Assembly: GCF_900497805.2 (NCBI RefSeq)
Contig: NW_020954569.1
Span: 23,560,755 to 23,624,754 of the forward strand
Direction of reading: 5' to 3'
Length of the DNA: 64,000 nucleotides
DNA from: Vombatus ursinus
Lineage: Eukaryota; Chordata; Mammalia; Diprotodontia; Vombatidae
The stretch's first letter is position 1, and every line of letters begins with the position of its first letter. The translations under genes and the position numbers were made by a program. Shown piece after piece: positions 45,036-56,929 of this stretch. The notes beneath the pieces were generated by a model, which did no database searches, had not been told where the DNA came from, and worked only from the letters and a program-made list of their open reading frames with translations.

Positions 45036-47780
45036 CAGAAAATCACAAATCACCAATCTCCTGTTATTGAGGTCTTCCATGCTCGTATTTCAGGAACCTC
45101 TGAATTACTCTTTGATACAATATTCAACCATTGACCATCACTATCTTCTTACTAGGATTTCATCAAATGGCAAAAGGAAACTACCCAATAGCTGCCTTTG
45201 GACAAGTTCAGATGGGGGGAGGTGGGAGGAGAAGCCAGGTGGGGAGCAGGGAACCATTTTCTTTTTTTTTTCTCAGATGCCAGATCTAATATTGAAGGAT
45301 TCTTTTTTAACTAGATAATATAATTTCATTTATTGTTTATAATATTTCATTTTTCTCCAGTGCTTTTCATGATGATATAACGTGAAATGCAGTATATATT
45401 TGTAGGGGGGAAGGGAGAGTAAGAATGGGGTTGGCATACGACAGGGATGTGGTAGCGCTTTACTATTTGCTGCTCCTTTTGGCAGGTATTTTACATAACA
45501 AGCAAAATAATATTGAGTGTTCAAGGTTGGTGAGTGATGCTGTGCTATTGATGTCAAAGGCAGACGCTTGTATTCTTGTCGTGGAGATGCCTAATGAAAG
45601 ACAGACCCAGATGCACAATCACAGTAATAGTCAGAGATCCAGCACGTGCTGTAGGTTTCTACATATGCCCAGGCCTGACTGTTACCAGATGTGAAAGGAA
45701 GGAGATAGCTGACACATGAACCATTTGGACCTGTTTTACTTTATGCTGTTATACATTTGCAATATATTATTTTTTCCTTCTTTGGCTAGAGAAAAAAATG
45801 CTCAGCAGTAAGGCAGAGATATGCAAAAATGCTGTAGGGAATTAATTTCAGTTAAGAAGTTCTCTTAGCTGTGCAAGATATTTTTCCCCTCTTAAAAAAA
45901 AACAATAAAGTTTGAGTTGGGGATGGGGAGAGGAACAGAATGGGAGGAGACATACCCTATCATTCCTAGACAACCCTTACTGCGAAATAGGCTTTTCCTC
46001 CCAACAGTTGGAACCCCACCAAAAAATTGTTTTACGTATTATCTGTCATGTGAAATATAGAATGAATGTAACCAAATAAGTTATTTAGCTTTGTTTGAGG
46101 TTTCAAATGAAACTGTTTAAGTAACCTATCCTTCAAACACAGTCTATAACTGTGGGAAAAGAGTTCCAAGTGTTCAACCCACATTTCATTCTTCATGTGA
46201 TCTTAAGACAAGTATGATTCATTTCCCACAGTAGGAAAAAAAATATTCCCCTTACTCATCAGGAGATTCTAAGGGTAGTAATCCATCAGGGTCAAGAATG
46301 ACAATAAATTTACCGAAGAAAGACATGGGTGGGTGGGGAGTAACTGCAATTATTGGGAAAGGAATACATACATACAATCTAATTCATGTGGGTTAGAAAA
46401 TATGTATTTTTATACAATTTACTTCTTAATCCTACTTTGTTATTATGTTCCATTACCTGGATTATCAGTTTCCATTCTCTAGTTCACTAGATCCCATCTC
46501 CTCTTTCCCAAAAATGACATTATATTTTCTTTCTGCATGGCTGTTTGACCTTGGTGCTTTTTAAATCCATCACTATCTACCCCACTTACATGAGTTCATG
46601 AAGATAATATCTGGTGCCTCCAAAATCAGGGAGCTTGGGGAAAGGGAAATAATATGTGGTAGAGGCATTAAAAGAAAAATCGAGTTCAGAACAATAACTG
46701 AATAGGGAGAAATTAAATTTATTTTGCCTGATACATTAAAGCCTGGGCTGAGTACAAAGCCAAGCATCAGTAAGCCTTTGCAGAAATTGCATTGCACATT
46801 GGAAAAACTCATCAAGAGAAATAATTATCGTGGTTCTGGCTTATGAAGAGGCCCTATGTAAAGAGCCTTCACCTGTCACCAAAATTCATTTATAACAGCT
46901 TAGGTGAGGGTTAAGACTACTAAAAGTAAATGAACTGTGAAAGTCAGTTGTTTTTTTCATTTCAACCAAGGCTGTTCCTGTGAATACTTCCCATGCTCAA
47001 ACCTTTTTTCATTATAAGGTTTTTAAAATGGAGAAAGAGATGTGTGACTAGTATAAGCAGGTATCACAAGCATGAGAGTTTCATTTTCAGTAATAAAAAA
47101 AAATGAGAATGTAGGGAACTTACTTCCCACAAGTTTCCCATTGAAAGATGGAAAAACTGAGAGCACCCACATTTCATGATAGAATATAATCTATAAATTG
47201 GGAGAGATAAGACTCTGAAATATCTCAACCATTTTATTTTTAGAGTTAAAATCTAAATTGATTAAAAACATGAAAGACTTTTTTCAAAGGGAAGAAGGTC
47301 ATGTTCGCCAGTTTATAAGAATACAGAAATATATCTTCAAAATCCTCCAGCTCCAAGCTGTATATTATTAACCTTACACAAAGGGCTATCTGCACAGTTC
47401 CAAATAGAGGCAGAAGACCTTAAACTCTCAACAGGATCAACATTCAATAACAGACGTAAAACAGAGCTGCTATGGAATATCTATTTTTCCAGGCTACATG
47501 AGGAACTCCTTTGTAAATAGCTTTCTGTAGCCACGTTGAGAGAGCCCAGCTGTTAATAGAACCACTTGAAAAGGGGTAAGCTGTCTTCCTCTGAAATCTT
47601 ACTCCATGTTGATAGAGCCAACAGGAGTTGAAATGGATCAAATCTTCAGATCAGTTTCCCATCATCAGGTAATCTATTCCATGACATCATTACAGGAGCA
47701 AAAAGAGGAGAGCTTTATTTGTCTTTTATCCAACTCACTGGTGAGATACAGGACACTACTTCTTAAAAAAGGCATCATCA
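45036..47780. other. Longest stretch with no recognised interspersed repeat
   Basis: Over about 2.7 kb no SINE core, LINE landmark or MITE end was seen, apart from short A and T tracts. The base composition is even, and no open frame looks coding. Blocks 45500-45900, 46570-46830 and 47290-47700 are the most complex. This makes it a candidate region for conserved non-coding sequence, by inference only. Confidence 0.45.
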
Positions 47781-47784
47781 TATA

Positions 47785-47965
47785 TTTAGAGCTACAAGGG
47801 ACTTTGGGAAATTTCCAGACCAATCCCCTCATTTTACAGATGAGAAACTGAGGCCCAGTGAAGTTTAGTGATTTTCCAAAGATCACACACGTGGTAAGTA
47901 ATAGCCAGCATTCAAACCTGAATCCTCTAACTCTAAATGCAGAGGCTTTTCAACTGTCCTATATA
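47785..47965 (-). mobile_element. MIR3-like SINE
   Basis: Reversed: cccctcattttacagatgag and aactgaggcccagtgaagtt. Confidence 0.75.
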
Positions 47966-48224
47966 GGTTTGCATGACTTCTGCAAAGGTAGATTTTCCTA
48001 GAAAATAGCAATTAAGACACTTTCAGAGTCCCTTCTCATTCATTCCTCATTATAGCCCAGAGTGGTTGTGGCATTCAAAGAAGCCCTACAGTTTTTCAGT
48101 GAAACCCAGACAAGGTTAATATCCTTGATAATAAGAAGATCCTGATAATAATTTTACCTATACCCTCACACAAAAACTGATTCTTTGCATCTCTGCCTAC
48201 TTTTGCAATTAGGGTCAGGTTTTA

Positions 48225-48700
48225 TACCTTTTTCAATTAAACTGTTGTTCCTCTTCCCAAGTCTCTCCTCCATAGCTCTCATTTCTATTATATGATTTTT
48301 TTTTAAAACTCTTACAACATTTCTTTAAAGAATTCTAATTGTTCTTGTGGGAAGACTTATTTTTTTCTCTGAGGTTTTGATTATTGTTGTTCTTTGCTTA
48401 TTCTCCTCTTCTGGGTTTTTGTCTTGGTTATCCCTGGCATCATAAAAGTCCTGTAATTTTTTTATTTGTTTGTTTACTCAATTTTGTTGCTGAGGCATCA
48501 GGTATTAAGTCCTAAGTCTTCTCTTCTCCGGGCATCAGATCACATTCAGGACCTTTTCTTTGCCTCGGTGGTCTTTCTTTAAGCCAGGCTCTCACTTTCT
48601 TCAGAGATCAGACTAAGTTAGAGTTTCAGCCTGTACTTTTTCCCTTACCACGGATACCAAAGTTCTTCTCTCCTATAACTGACCTTAGCGAAGCCCTTTC
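48225..48700 (-). mobile_element. Probable L1 ORF1 remnant
   Basis: The minus-strand translation gives DNQDKNPEEENKQR and later MRAMEERLGKRNNSLIEKG, resembling the N-terminal and coiled-coil part of marsupial L1 ORF1p. It is broken and short. Confidence 0.45.
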
Positions 48701-49290
48701 GCTTGGATGAAGAGAGAGAAAGTTTTCAATTAGTTCTCATTACATCTGAGATTGTCCTTCTCTGGTGGAAATGAGCTATTGAGGCTTTTTCCTTGAGGGT
48801 GAGGGATAGGGAAGGGGGACTTTTTATTTTTATTTACCCCACTACATTAAGGTCCTTAGAAGGTTGTGGAAACTGCCTACTATTTGACATGACCTTTTCT
48901 GCTATGTAAACTAAAAGATATTTTTTTTTCCTTTCTCCTACACTCTGCTGGTGTCCCTTTCCTTTTCTTAGAACTACAAAACAATCAACTAGTGCTTAGA
49001 AGTAGGGGAATAGTGTGCTGGTTCTTCATTACTATGTCTACAATTCCACAACTGAGCTGGTTCAACTCTTCTTGAGTACCTTTGTATGAGTTCTAAATAA
49101 ACCATCCTTTTTTCCTTTTTCTTCCATCAAACTGACTTCTTTACTTCTTTTCTCTCTTTTTTTTTAATCATTTAAGAAATTCTAATAGGGTCTAGGAGCT
49201 CAGCAGGCTGAGTAAGAAGAGGTCAGAGGTTAGAAGATGGTAGTAATTCCCCACCCACCCAACCCCAATCCCTTCAGCCACTGATCAACA
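48701..49290. other. Unassigned pyrimidine-rich DNA
   Basis: No repeat core or coding pattern recognised. Confidence 0.35.
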
Positions 49291-49435
49291 AAACTTGTTT
49301 TGATAGAAACAAGTATTTGCAGAGTGCATATACCCTATTACTGTGCCAGGTGTTTCAAGGGACATAAAGATGAATAAGACATAATCGCTGACTTGAAGGA
49401 GTTTAAAGTCTAATAGTGAAGATGACAGGTCCACT
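49291..49435 (+). repeat. Ancient mammal-wide repeat block
   Basis: It has actgtgccaggtgtttcaag and ttgaaggagtttaaagtcta. Confidence 0.5.
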
Positions 49436-50034
49436 AATCACAATAATAGAAAATGCAACAAAATGCTGGGGCGGTTCAGATAAGGAAGAAATTGTTTTTG
49501 GTTAGGTATAGAAAGTAGATGGAAATAGAAAAAGAGGAAATAGAAAGGGAATCATAGAATTATATTGTTTTAGAGATGGAAAAAAACCTAAGAAATTTAT
49601 TCCAATGCTTTACAACCCAACTTAATGTTTGCAACATTATATTGTGTGCTAGTAAACTGTCTATATATTTTACTAAAGACTGCTGTGTCACCCACATTAT
49701 AGAAGTGAATCAAGAGAGTAGGGGTCAGGAACAGAGGGAAAAATTAGAGAGCAAAGGGTAGTATGAGGAAAAATGCAGAGAGTGGAATCAGATTTTAAGT
49801 GTTAGCAGACATTCTGTGGACCAGTAAAAATTTACTGTGGACTGATGTGGTGTATTTAGAAAAAGCAATCAATTTTTTTGTTTTACTTCAAAATTCCTGA
49901 TTACAAATTCCTAGCTCTGTTATTTGCTACCAGCATGATCTGAGTTTTCCTCTGTGGAAAGTGGAAGGATACCTTCCAGCTCTAAGTCCTATGATACCAT
50001 AAACCCTAATTGAATCTAACTCGATTATTTTACA

Positions 50035-50112
50035 AATAAGAAAACAAAGGCTCAGAGAGGTTAAGGGACTTGACTAAGGTCACAAAACTACCAAATGGCA
50101 GAGCGCAGACAA
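50035..50112 (-). mobile_element. MIR fragment
   Basis: Reversed core: aggctcagagaggttaaggg, inside the spacer of inverted repeat 3. Confidence 0.6.
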
Positions 50113-50536
50113 TGCCCTTTCTCTACTTTCATCAACAGCATGAAATCAAGTTTGTTTTTTACCCTCTACTAGAGAAAGAGAAGAATCTGTTCTAATTCTG
50201 AACACACCCAGACCTGTGCACATACTTTCAGTGCCTGGAGAAGATGTCACCAGCTCAGAGGACATGAGTATGTATGCCATTGACAACAATCCCAAAATTC
50301 ATTGAACATGACAGCATTTCTCCTCCAGACTTCAAGTCTGCCAGCTGGCAGCAATCCTCTACAAGTATTCAAAAAAAAAAATGAGACTAGATAAATAGGA
50401 ACTCAACTTCAGCAGCCCAATACATGGAGGAGGAAGCAGAGTTCCTGAAAACAAATTTGCTTTTTCTGCTTGGGAGGCAATGTGGACCTATGAATCAAAT
50501 ATGGGATTCAGAGCCAAGATACTTTGGTTGCCTTCC

Positions 50537-50563
50537 TGACTCAGTCGGTGAGTCACTGAGTCA
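50537..50563. promoter_or_regulatory. Cluster of three AP-1 consensus motifs
   Basis: TGACTCA at 50537-50543, TGAGTCA at 50549-50555 and TGAGTCA at 50557-50563 are perfect TGASTCA sites, the Jun/Fos family consensus, within 27 bases. The block is also an imperfect palindrome (ctgactcagt with actgagtcag). Activity is unknown. Confidence 0.5.
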
Positions 50564-50774
50564 GTGATTAGGATTATACTTCAGAGTCTTATTAGTTAGG
50601 AAGCTAATTTAGTCTGCAAAACCTAATTCCTGTGTAATATTGATCAGGTGACCTAAAAGGAAAAAAAAAATAACCTTTTTATTTTGATCAGAGGTGTAAT
50701 TTCATTACTGTAGGGAGCTGCCCTAAAAGAAATGACCTCTCCAATGCAGACCAGACCCTTCCCTATAACTAACA

Positions 50775-50895
50775 TTCTTAGTTACCTGGGCCACTGAGAC
50801 ATTAAATGATTTGCCAGGGTCACCTAACCTAGCATGAGTCAGATGTAGGTTTTCTGGACCCAGAAGCCAGCTCTCCATTCACTACACCATGCTCT
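50775..50895 (-). mobile_element. MIR-like SINE fragment
   Basis: Reversed: taaatgatttgccagggtca, then ccattcactacaccatg. Confidence 0.55.
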
Positions 50896-51274
50896 TCAAA
50901 GAAGAGCAGTGTAAAATCAGCCTTCACAGAATACTACTTCACACAGAACTTCCCTCTGTTCCTGACCCCTACTCTCTTGATTCATTTCTACAATGTGGGT
51001 GACACAGCAGTCTTTAGTAAAATACATAGATAGTTTACTAGCACACAATATAATGTTGCAAGTTGGGCTGTAAAGCATTGGAATAAATTTCTTAGGTTTT
51101 TTCCATCTCTAAAATGATATAATTCTATGATTCCCTTTCTCTTTCCTCTTTTTCTATTTCCAAATACTTTCCATACCTAGCTGAAAGCAATTTCTTCCTT
51201 ATCTGAACTGCCCCTGCATTTTGTCGCATTTGTTGTACAGTCTTCACAAGAATACTACTCTGATGCCTTATCAT

Positions 51275-51355
51275 TGCGTGGAGGTGACCCTGTGTTTGAA
51301 CTCAGGTCTTCCTGACTTCATGTCCAGTGCTTTAGCCCTGACCCACCTAGTTGCT
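51275..51355 (-). mobile_element. SINE 5' head fragment (MIR or MAR1)
   Basis: Reversed head: tgaactcaggtcttcctgac, then cccacctagttgct. The rest is missing. Confidence 0.6.
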
Positions 51356-51699
51356 GCTGAATGGATCTCACTCCTTCTGCTTCTACAAGAAGAGATAGAA
51401 ATTGTGCTAAGAACAAAGATGAGAAAATCAGTTGAATAGACAAAGTGTGTCTATCGTGTCACAAGTGACACAATCATGAGAACATTGTAGAATTATCACA
51501 AGGTATATAAAAAAGGGAAAGTATTAAAGACGTGGGGGAAAAAACTCAGAGTTAATTAATACCAGAAAAAAATGCAGCTAAAGTGACAGCAACCACCAAC
51601 CTATATGTCTACTTTCCCAGTGATAAAAATATTTAAAGAGAATCACCTGCCCACATAGTGAAGTCATCCTCAAAGCAGGTATCAGTAGGGACACCTCCA

Positions 51700-52985
51700 G
51701 CATCCACCTTTAAAAACCGACTCTTATAAAGAATTTACTATAACCCCACCCCCTGCTTCCAGGAAGCACATTCCAATTTTTGGTCAGTTCTATTTCTTAG
51801 GAAATTTTTCCTTATGTTAAAACAAAGTTCACCTCCCTATAATTACTACCACTTGATCTTGATTCCACCTTCCAGGATAGAATAGAATAAGTCTTTCTTT
51901 CAAAGACACTCCTTCAAACAGTTGAAGGCAAATACCCTCCTATCCCATACACTACCATCATATCAGGTTCTCTTCCACAAGCTAATAAACAATAATAACA
52001 ATAATAAAAGCTGGTATTTATATAGTGTTTTGAGGTTTGCAAAATTCTTTACATATGTTATCTCATTATATCTTCAGAAAAACCCTGAGAGGTAGATGCT
52101 GTTATTATCTTCATTTCGCTCGTGGGGAAACTGAGACAGACAGAGATTAAGTGACCTGCCCAAGGTCACACAACTAGTAAGTGTTTGAGGCAGGATTTGA
52201 ACTTAAGTCTTGCTAATTTCAAGTTCAGCGCTCTATCTCCTGAGCTATCCAGCTGCCTCCATTAGCATCCATAATCACATGATAATCATTATATAAAATA
52301 GTCTGGTTAACCTTTGGCTGCTCCCCAGTTTTTCTATGTCACTTCTCAAATATGACCTCTAGTATCATACACAGTATTCTAGACACTGACTAAGTCAGAG
52401 TACAATGGGACTGTAACCTCCCTTGCTTTGGAAACTACATATTAATGTATTCTAAGATTACATTAACTCTTTTGGCTCTCACATCACCTTGCTGACTCAT
52501 ACCAATCCTATGGTCTACTAAACCCCTTAGATCTTTTCCACACAGACTGCTTTCTAGCTACAGCCTGTACTTACACAGTTGATATTTTTTGACACAAATA
52601 TAGAACTTTACATTTGTCTCCATTAAGTGTCATTTTCTTAAGCTTCCTAGTTCTGATACCTAATGTATCATCCCTCCAGATTTGGCTTCATACACAAAAT
52701 TTATAAGTGTGCCATCCAATGCCTTCATGCCATTGCTGATTTTTTTTCAATTGACTAAAAAAGGGCAAACCTCTAATTTAAGTTTTCTCCCCAGGTTGAT
52801 ATTGGTCCTTCTTTGCCATTAAACCAATCTTTGAGTCCATTCAGATAACCAACCAAATTGATCTAATTGCACTACCATACAATCTCCATCTCCACCTTGT
52901 CTACAAGAATATCATGAAAGATTCTGTCAAATGTCTTGATGATATCCATATATAGCATGTTTATGATACATCTATCTCAGACAGG
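51700..52985 (-). mobile_element. L3/CR1 LINE fragment, split by a SINE
   Basis: In reverse: tttccttatgttaaaacaaa, ccttcaaacagttgaaggca, (SINE), tgactaagtcagagtacaat, atcttttccacacagactgc, ctttacatttgtctccatta, then gaatatcatgaaagattctg and caaatgtcttgatgatatcc. One of the longest L3/CR1 copies here. Confidence 0.75.
51985..52262 (-). mobile_element. MIR/THER1-like SINE inside L3/CR1
   Basis: Complete reversed element from the ATA-rich tail to ctatccagctgcct. Confidence 0.85.
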
Positions 52986-53419
52986 AACTGCAGATGGCCA
53001 GTAAGCTGGGTCCAAACCTGAAGAGAAGAATGTACAATTGGATTACATTTGTGAAATTATATAACATTTTAGTGACCCAAATATGCTCTTTGATACAAAA
53101 ACTCTTTTAAATATTCAGTATCTTTCCAGTGGTTCTGTATGCCTGCAAATTTTGGAACATCATAGTCTCTGAAGAATCAAAGTTCCAAAGAAAAATTGGA
53201 GGTATGAAGCAGGCTTAAAGAGATACAGTTTATTACCAGTGGTGACTAGCACAGATTAAAAAGTATAAAGGAAAAATACAATCAAGAATACGTGATTAGA
53301 AAGAAGGCAGGTCAATCATGCAGTCAATACCAGGGACAAAAAAAAAAGAAGAGGCCAGTTATTGCAATGATACCCATAAAAGTTTTTTTTTTCCTTTAAG
53401 TGACCTATTTGTGGAAGAT

Positions 53420-53960
53420 TTATGAGAGGATATAGATAAGAAAAACACAGGATAGTAACATATGGATGCATTTAGGAAGCAGCGCCCAGTGGTTCTACTC
53501 TGATCAAACCACAGCTGGATTTTCAGGTTCCTCTCTGGGAACCATGTTTTAAGAAAGGCATTGATAAACTGGAAAGCTTCCAGAGGATGGCGGCCACTAT
53601 AATAAAAGGGCCTCAAGATCATATGAAAATTATTTATCAGATAAAATTTGATTAAAGGTACTGGAGTTGTTAAACCTGAAGAAAAGGAGGCTCTCTGGAG
53701 GCTGGAATGGGGGGGGGCAGAAAATGCTGACTTTCTTCAAGATTTCAATTTTCAGAAAAATAATTTGATTTGTTCTGCTTGCCCCCAGAAAAACAGTGGG
53801 TGAAGGTTGCAAAGAGACAGACTTAGACTGATATAATGAAAAACTTCCTAATAATCAGCTATGCAAAGTAGATATAGAAAGGATTACTTCTTCAGGCATA
53901 GATTGGACTACATGCCAATCTAGAAAAGGCTTTAATCTCAGTTCATGCCATCCTATGTCT
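53420..53960 (+). mobile_element. L3/CR1 3' region, plus strand
   Basis: It has ggcattgataaactggaaag, ttgttaaacctgaagaaaag, tgttctgcttgcccccagaa, and aaaaacttcctaataatcag, in L3/CR1 order. Confidence 0.7.
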
Positions 53961-54110
53961 TTATCCCATTCATTGATGTTTTTTAATTGACTAGAATAGA
54001 GCAAAGCTCTACAACACTTAATTTAGATTTTCTCCCCAAATTGACACTGGTCCTTCTTTGCCATTAAACCAATCTTTGAGCCCATTCAGACCTACCAATT
54101 CCAAATTGAC
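53961..54110 (-). mobile_element. L3/CR1 fragment duplicating 52730-52870
   Basis: Both contain ggtccttctttgccattaaa, then ccaatctttgag, and the preceding ttttctcccca block, at about 85% identity by eye over 150 bases. Confidence 0.65.
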
Positions 54111-54285
54111 TTCATTTTGTAGTTGAGTAAACAGAAGCCTGAAGACATAGAATGACTCACCTAAGGTCACACATAGTTAAGAAATGATAGTGCCAGGATT
54201 CAAACTCAGGTCCAATGGTTCCAAATTCAGCATTTTGATTTCATCACTCTTTCAACTTATACCCAGATGCCTCTGCCTTTCAAGT
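54111..54285 (-). mobile_element. MIR3-like SINE
   Basis: Reversed: cctaaggtcacacatagtta, then attcaaactcaggtccaatg. Confidence 0.65.
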
Positions 54286-55034
54286 GTTAATAATTTCTTC
54301 CTACATGTAGTTTGTTTTGTCTTGTCCTATTTGTTTTATTGAAGAATATGTTCAGGTTCTAATGGGGAAAATAAATTACATGAATATCTGAAATGATTAG
54401 AGAAACTATATTGGAATAAACATGAGCATTTTAACACCAGAAGGACCAAGTTCTTCAAATGACACAACTATATGTTTTTATAATTCTACTATGATTTACT
54501 ATAATTTCTTCTATCTGGTCAAATACATTTTGAATATAAATAGTTATAATCAGAGATCACAATTTTACTTTGCAATAAAAAATTTGATCCTGCTATCTTT
54601 ATTTTCTTTGCCTTGTGAATGAAAAAATATGCCATGGTAATTGAAGATTGGTCCTTTGAGATATTATTAAATTCTACTCCTTGTAAGAATTAGAAAATTC
54701 CTTTTCTTGAATTTTTTTTAAAAAGTACTTCTCTTTTTTATATATGTAACCCTTGACTCAAAGCCAATTTGTATCAGACCCTTCTCATTGGTAATTGATT
54801 ATTCAATGACCAATTAAATGGAAGACAGAGTAGATGAAAGACTGTGGTCTTCTGGTTTACAGATTTAAGAGAGAAGAGATGGAGTTTCAGATTCTCTTTA
54901 AGGAGAAGTCCCTGGAAGGAGAGAAAGATTCTGGGAAGAAGCCAATATGTAGAAGAGTTGGTACTTCAATCATGTCCTTATTGCCATCTTACTATCCCAA
55001 ATTTTGAGGAATTTCTCCTTTGGGTAAGATCTAC
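54286..55034. other. AT-rich non-coding DNA
   Basis: No repeat core recognised. The open frame near 54844 has no family resemblance. Confidence 0.4.
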
Positions 55035-55235
55035 CGGAGGTGGGGAACCTGTAGTCTCAAGGATACATGTGGCCCTCAGTCCTCAAGTGTGGCCCTTTGA
55101 CTGAATCCAAACTTCACAGAATAAATCCCCTTAATAAAAGGATTTATTCTGTAAAACTTGAACTCAGTCAAAAGGCCACACCCAAGGACCTAGAAGGCCA
55201 CATGTAGCCTTGAAGTCCCAGGTTTCCCAACCCTG
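55035..55235. mobile_element. hAT-like palindromic MITE, complete
   Basis: The about 200-bp element folds on itself: ggtggggaacctgtagtctc pairs with the end ccaggtttcccaaccctg, and cttaataaaaggatttattc forms the centre. Ends fit the CAGGGGTGGGG pattern. Target duplication not clear. Confidence 0.8.
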
Positions 55236-55700
55236 AAAGACTCTCTCTCTTGATAGAGTTGAGATATCTTGTGCCCAGTGAAGAAGCTCATTCAGTCTGT
55301 GTAATTATCTGGTAATATATTCTCATTTACATACTTTCTCTGATTTCTGTTTTTATTGTCCTGGACAAATGGGTTATCACATTTTTCATTACATATGGTC
55401 TTTGTGGAACTGGGATTTGGTGGGAACACTCCTCCATTAAGGGATAGTAATCAGGAACTCACCTTGAACCTAAAAATTTTATTCCTTAAACTAACAGTAT
55501 TTAGGGGGTAACTATAATTCTGGCCCCATATCCTTCCTCAGAGAAGAGTTCAGTGATCAGTCTCTGACCTCAACTTCCTGCTTCCCCTCCCTGCAAGAAT
55601 AAAAGTTTCTCTTGGAGAGAGGAGGAGGAGGAGCAGATGTTAGAGATATCTATTTGTGCCTCCCTGTGAGCCACATCTAGACTTATTTAAATACCCATAA
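55236..55700. other. Unassigned non-coding DNA
   Basis: No repeat core or coding pattern recognised. Confidence 0.35.
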
Positions 55701-55705
55701 CCTAA

Positions 55706-56090
55706 ATGGAGATAGAGAGAGAGAAAGAGAGAGAGAGAGAGATAGACATGTATGTGTGTGTATACACACATATATGCATGTATATATTGTGTGTATGTAT
55801 ACACACATGTATGTACATATTCATATTATTACATATACACTCCTACATATATACACATATACATACAGGTATACATCCACACTCAAACATATACATACAG
55901 ACCAGAAAACTGGCCCAGGTTGGAAAAACAGAGCATGTTATTGGGATTGATCCCATGAGTGGCTGCTGCACTTACAGACTAGGTGAGATAGGGAGACCTT
56001 ATATATACATGTGTACCTAGGTATATATGTATGCATACACATGTATGTATATTACATATATACTACATATGCACATATATGGAGAGAAAG
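55706..56090. repeat. (GA)n followed by TATG/CATA-rich simple sequence
   Basis: GA units at 55706-55745 are followed by about 200 bases of ATAC, TATG and CACA units at 55746-55895 and again at 56000-56090. The peptide frames here are artefacts. Confidence 0.9.
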
Positions 56091-56107
56091 AGAATGAGAC
56101 AGAGAGT

Positions 56108-56300
56108 ACCTAGAAGCCAGAAAGATCTGAATTTAGGTCTCACTTCTGTGTGACCCTGGACAAGTCACTTAAATTAATGCTTCAAGCAACTCCCTAAGAC
56201 TATAAATACCAAAGAAGGTCCTTACTTGCATTGGTAGAGGTGATTTCCTCATCTGGTGGGAGTTCCTTATACATCTGTAATCATAGGATCTGTCCCTATC
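56108..56300 (+). mobile_element. Marsupial MIR-type SINE variant
   Basis: After the CORE (tgtgaccctggacaagtcac) it continues with ttcaagcaactccctaagac and gcattggtagaggtgatttc, a variant tail distinct from MAR1. Confidence 0.65.
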
Positions 56301-56925
56301 CCAATACATAAATATATGCATACATACATATATATATACACATACATATATACACTCTATAAATACTTGTGTTTTTTTCTCCACTAAATAAGGGCTTGTA
56401 CTATAATCAGCATGCCATATTTCTATAGCACTTAGGGTTCACAGAGTGTTTCCTCACCTCATCCCTGTAGGTTACAAGGAATGTAAAAGAAAAAGAAAAT
56501 CAGTGGACAATTTCATATTTTGCTGACTATCATTATAATTAAATGTGGATTAGATAAAACAAAACAGAAAAGACTTTCTTTATAAACACATCCCTTGCCA
56601 GACATCTCTCAAATGAAGTCTTCCCCAAGAGGGCGTTCACTGCCTTCTGGGTTTTCAACCTTTCTCTGGAAGAAAGTCGAGAAGAGTAAAGCAAGAGGAG
56701 ATGGAAATAAGAATATGCATTGACAAGGAGAATCTTGAAAGATCCTACCAATTCAAAGTCTCAAGTGTGGAGCAGAGACTCTGAGAAATTGACCAGAATC
56801 AGCTTTAGAATCAGAGACTGCCATGAAAGGTAAGTTAGGAGAGGAAATTTAAAGACTATCTTAAAGAACAAAAAAAAAAAAAAGGTAAACATTCTTAAAT
56901 TTAATTAATTTGCAAAAAGGAGAGC
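56301..56925. other. Unassigned DNA with a short TATA/CATA run
   Basis: Simple sequence at 56303-56360. The rest is not recognised. Confidence 0.4.
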
Positions 56926-56929
56926 AAAG

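Larger units (their letters stand above)
49451..51231. repeat. Large inverted-repeat structure 3 (arms about 290 bp, spacer about 1.2 kb)
   Basis: The left arm (49451-49740) and the reverse complement of the right arm (50950-51231) share cagataaggaagaaattg, agaaagggaatcatagaatt, aaatttattccaatgcttta, gtgctagtaaact and gagtaggggtcaggaacag, at about 92% identity by eye. The main difference is an indel of about 9 bases near 49625. Pairing ends at both arm edges. The arms contain no recognised protein and no SINE CORE. Confidence 0.85.

Noticed and set aside
54844-55104. 86-residue plus-strand frame as a host exon
   Set aside because: It runs into the hAT-like MITE and has no recognised domain or splice context.
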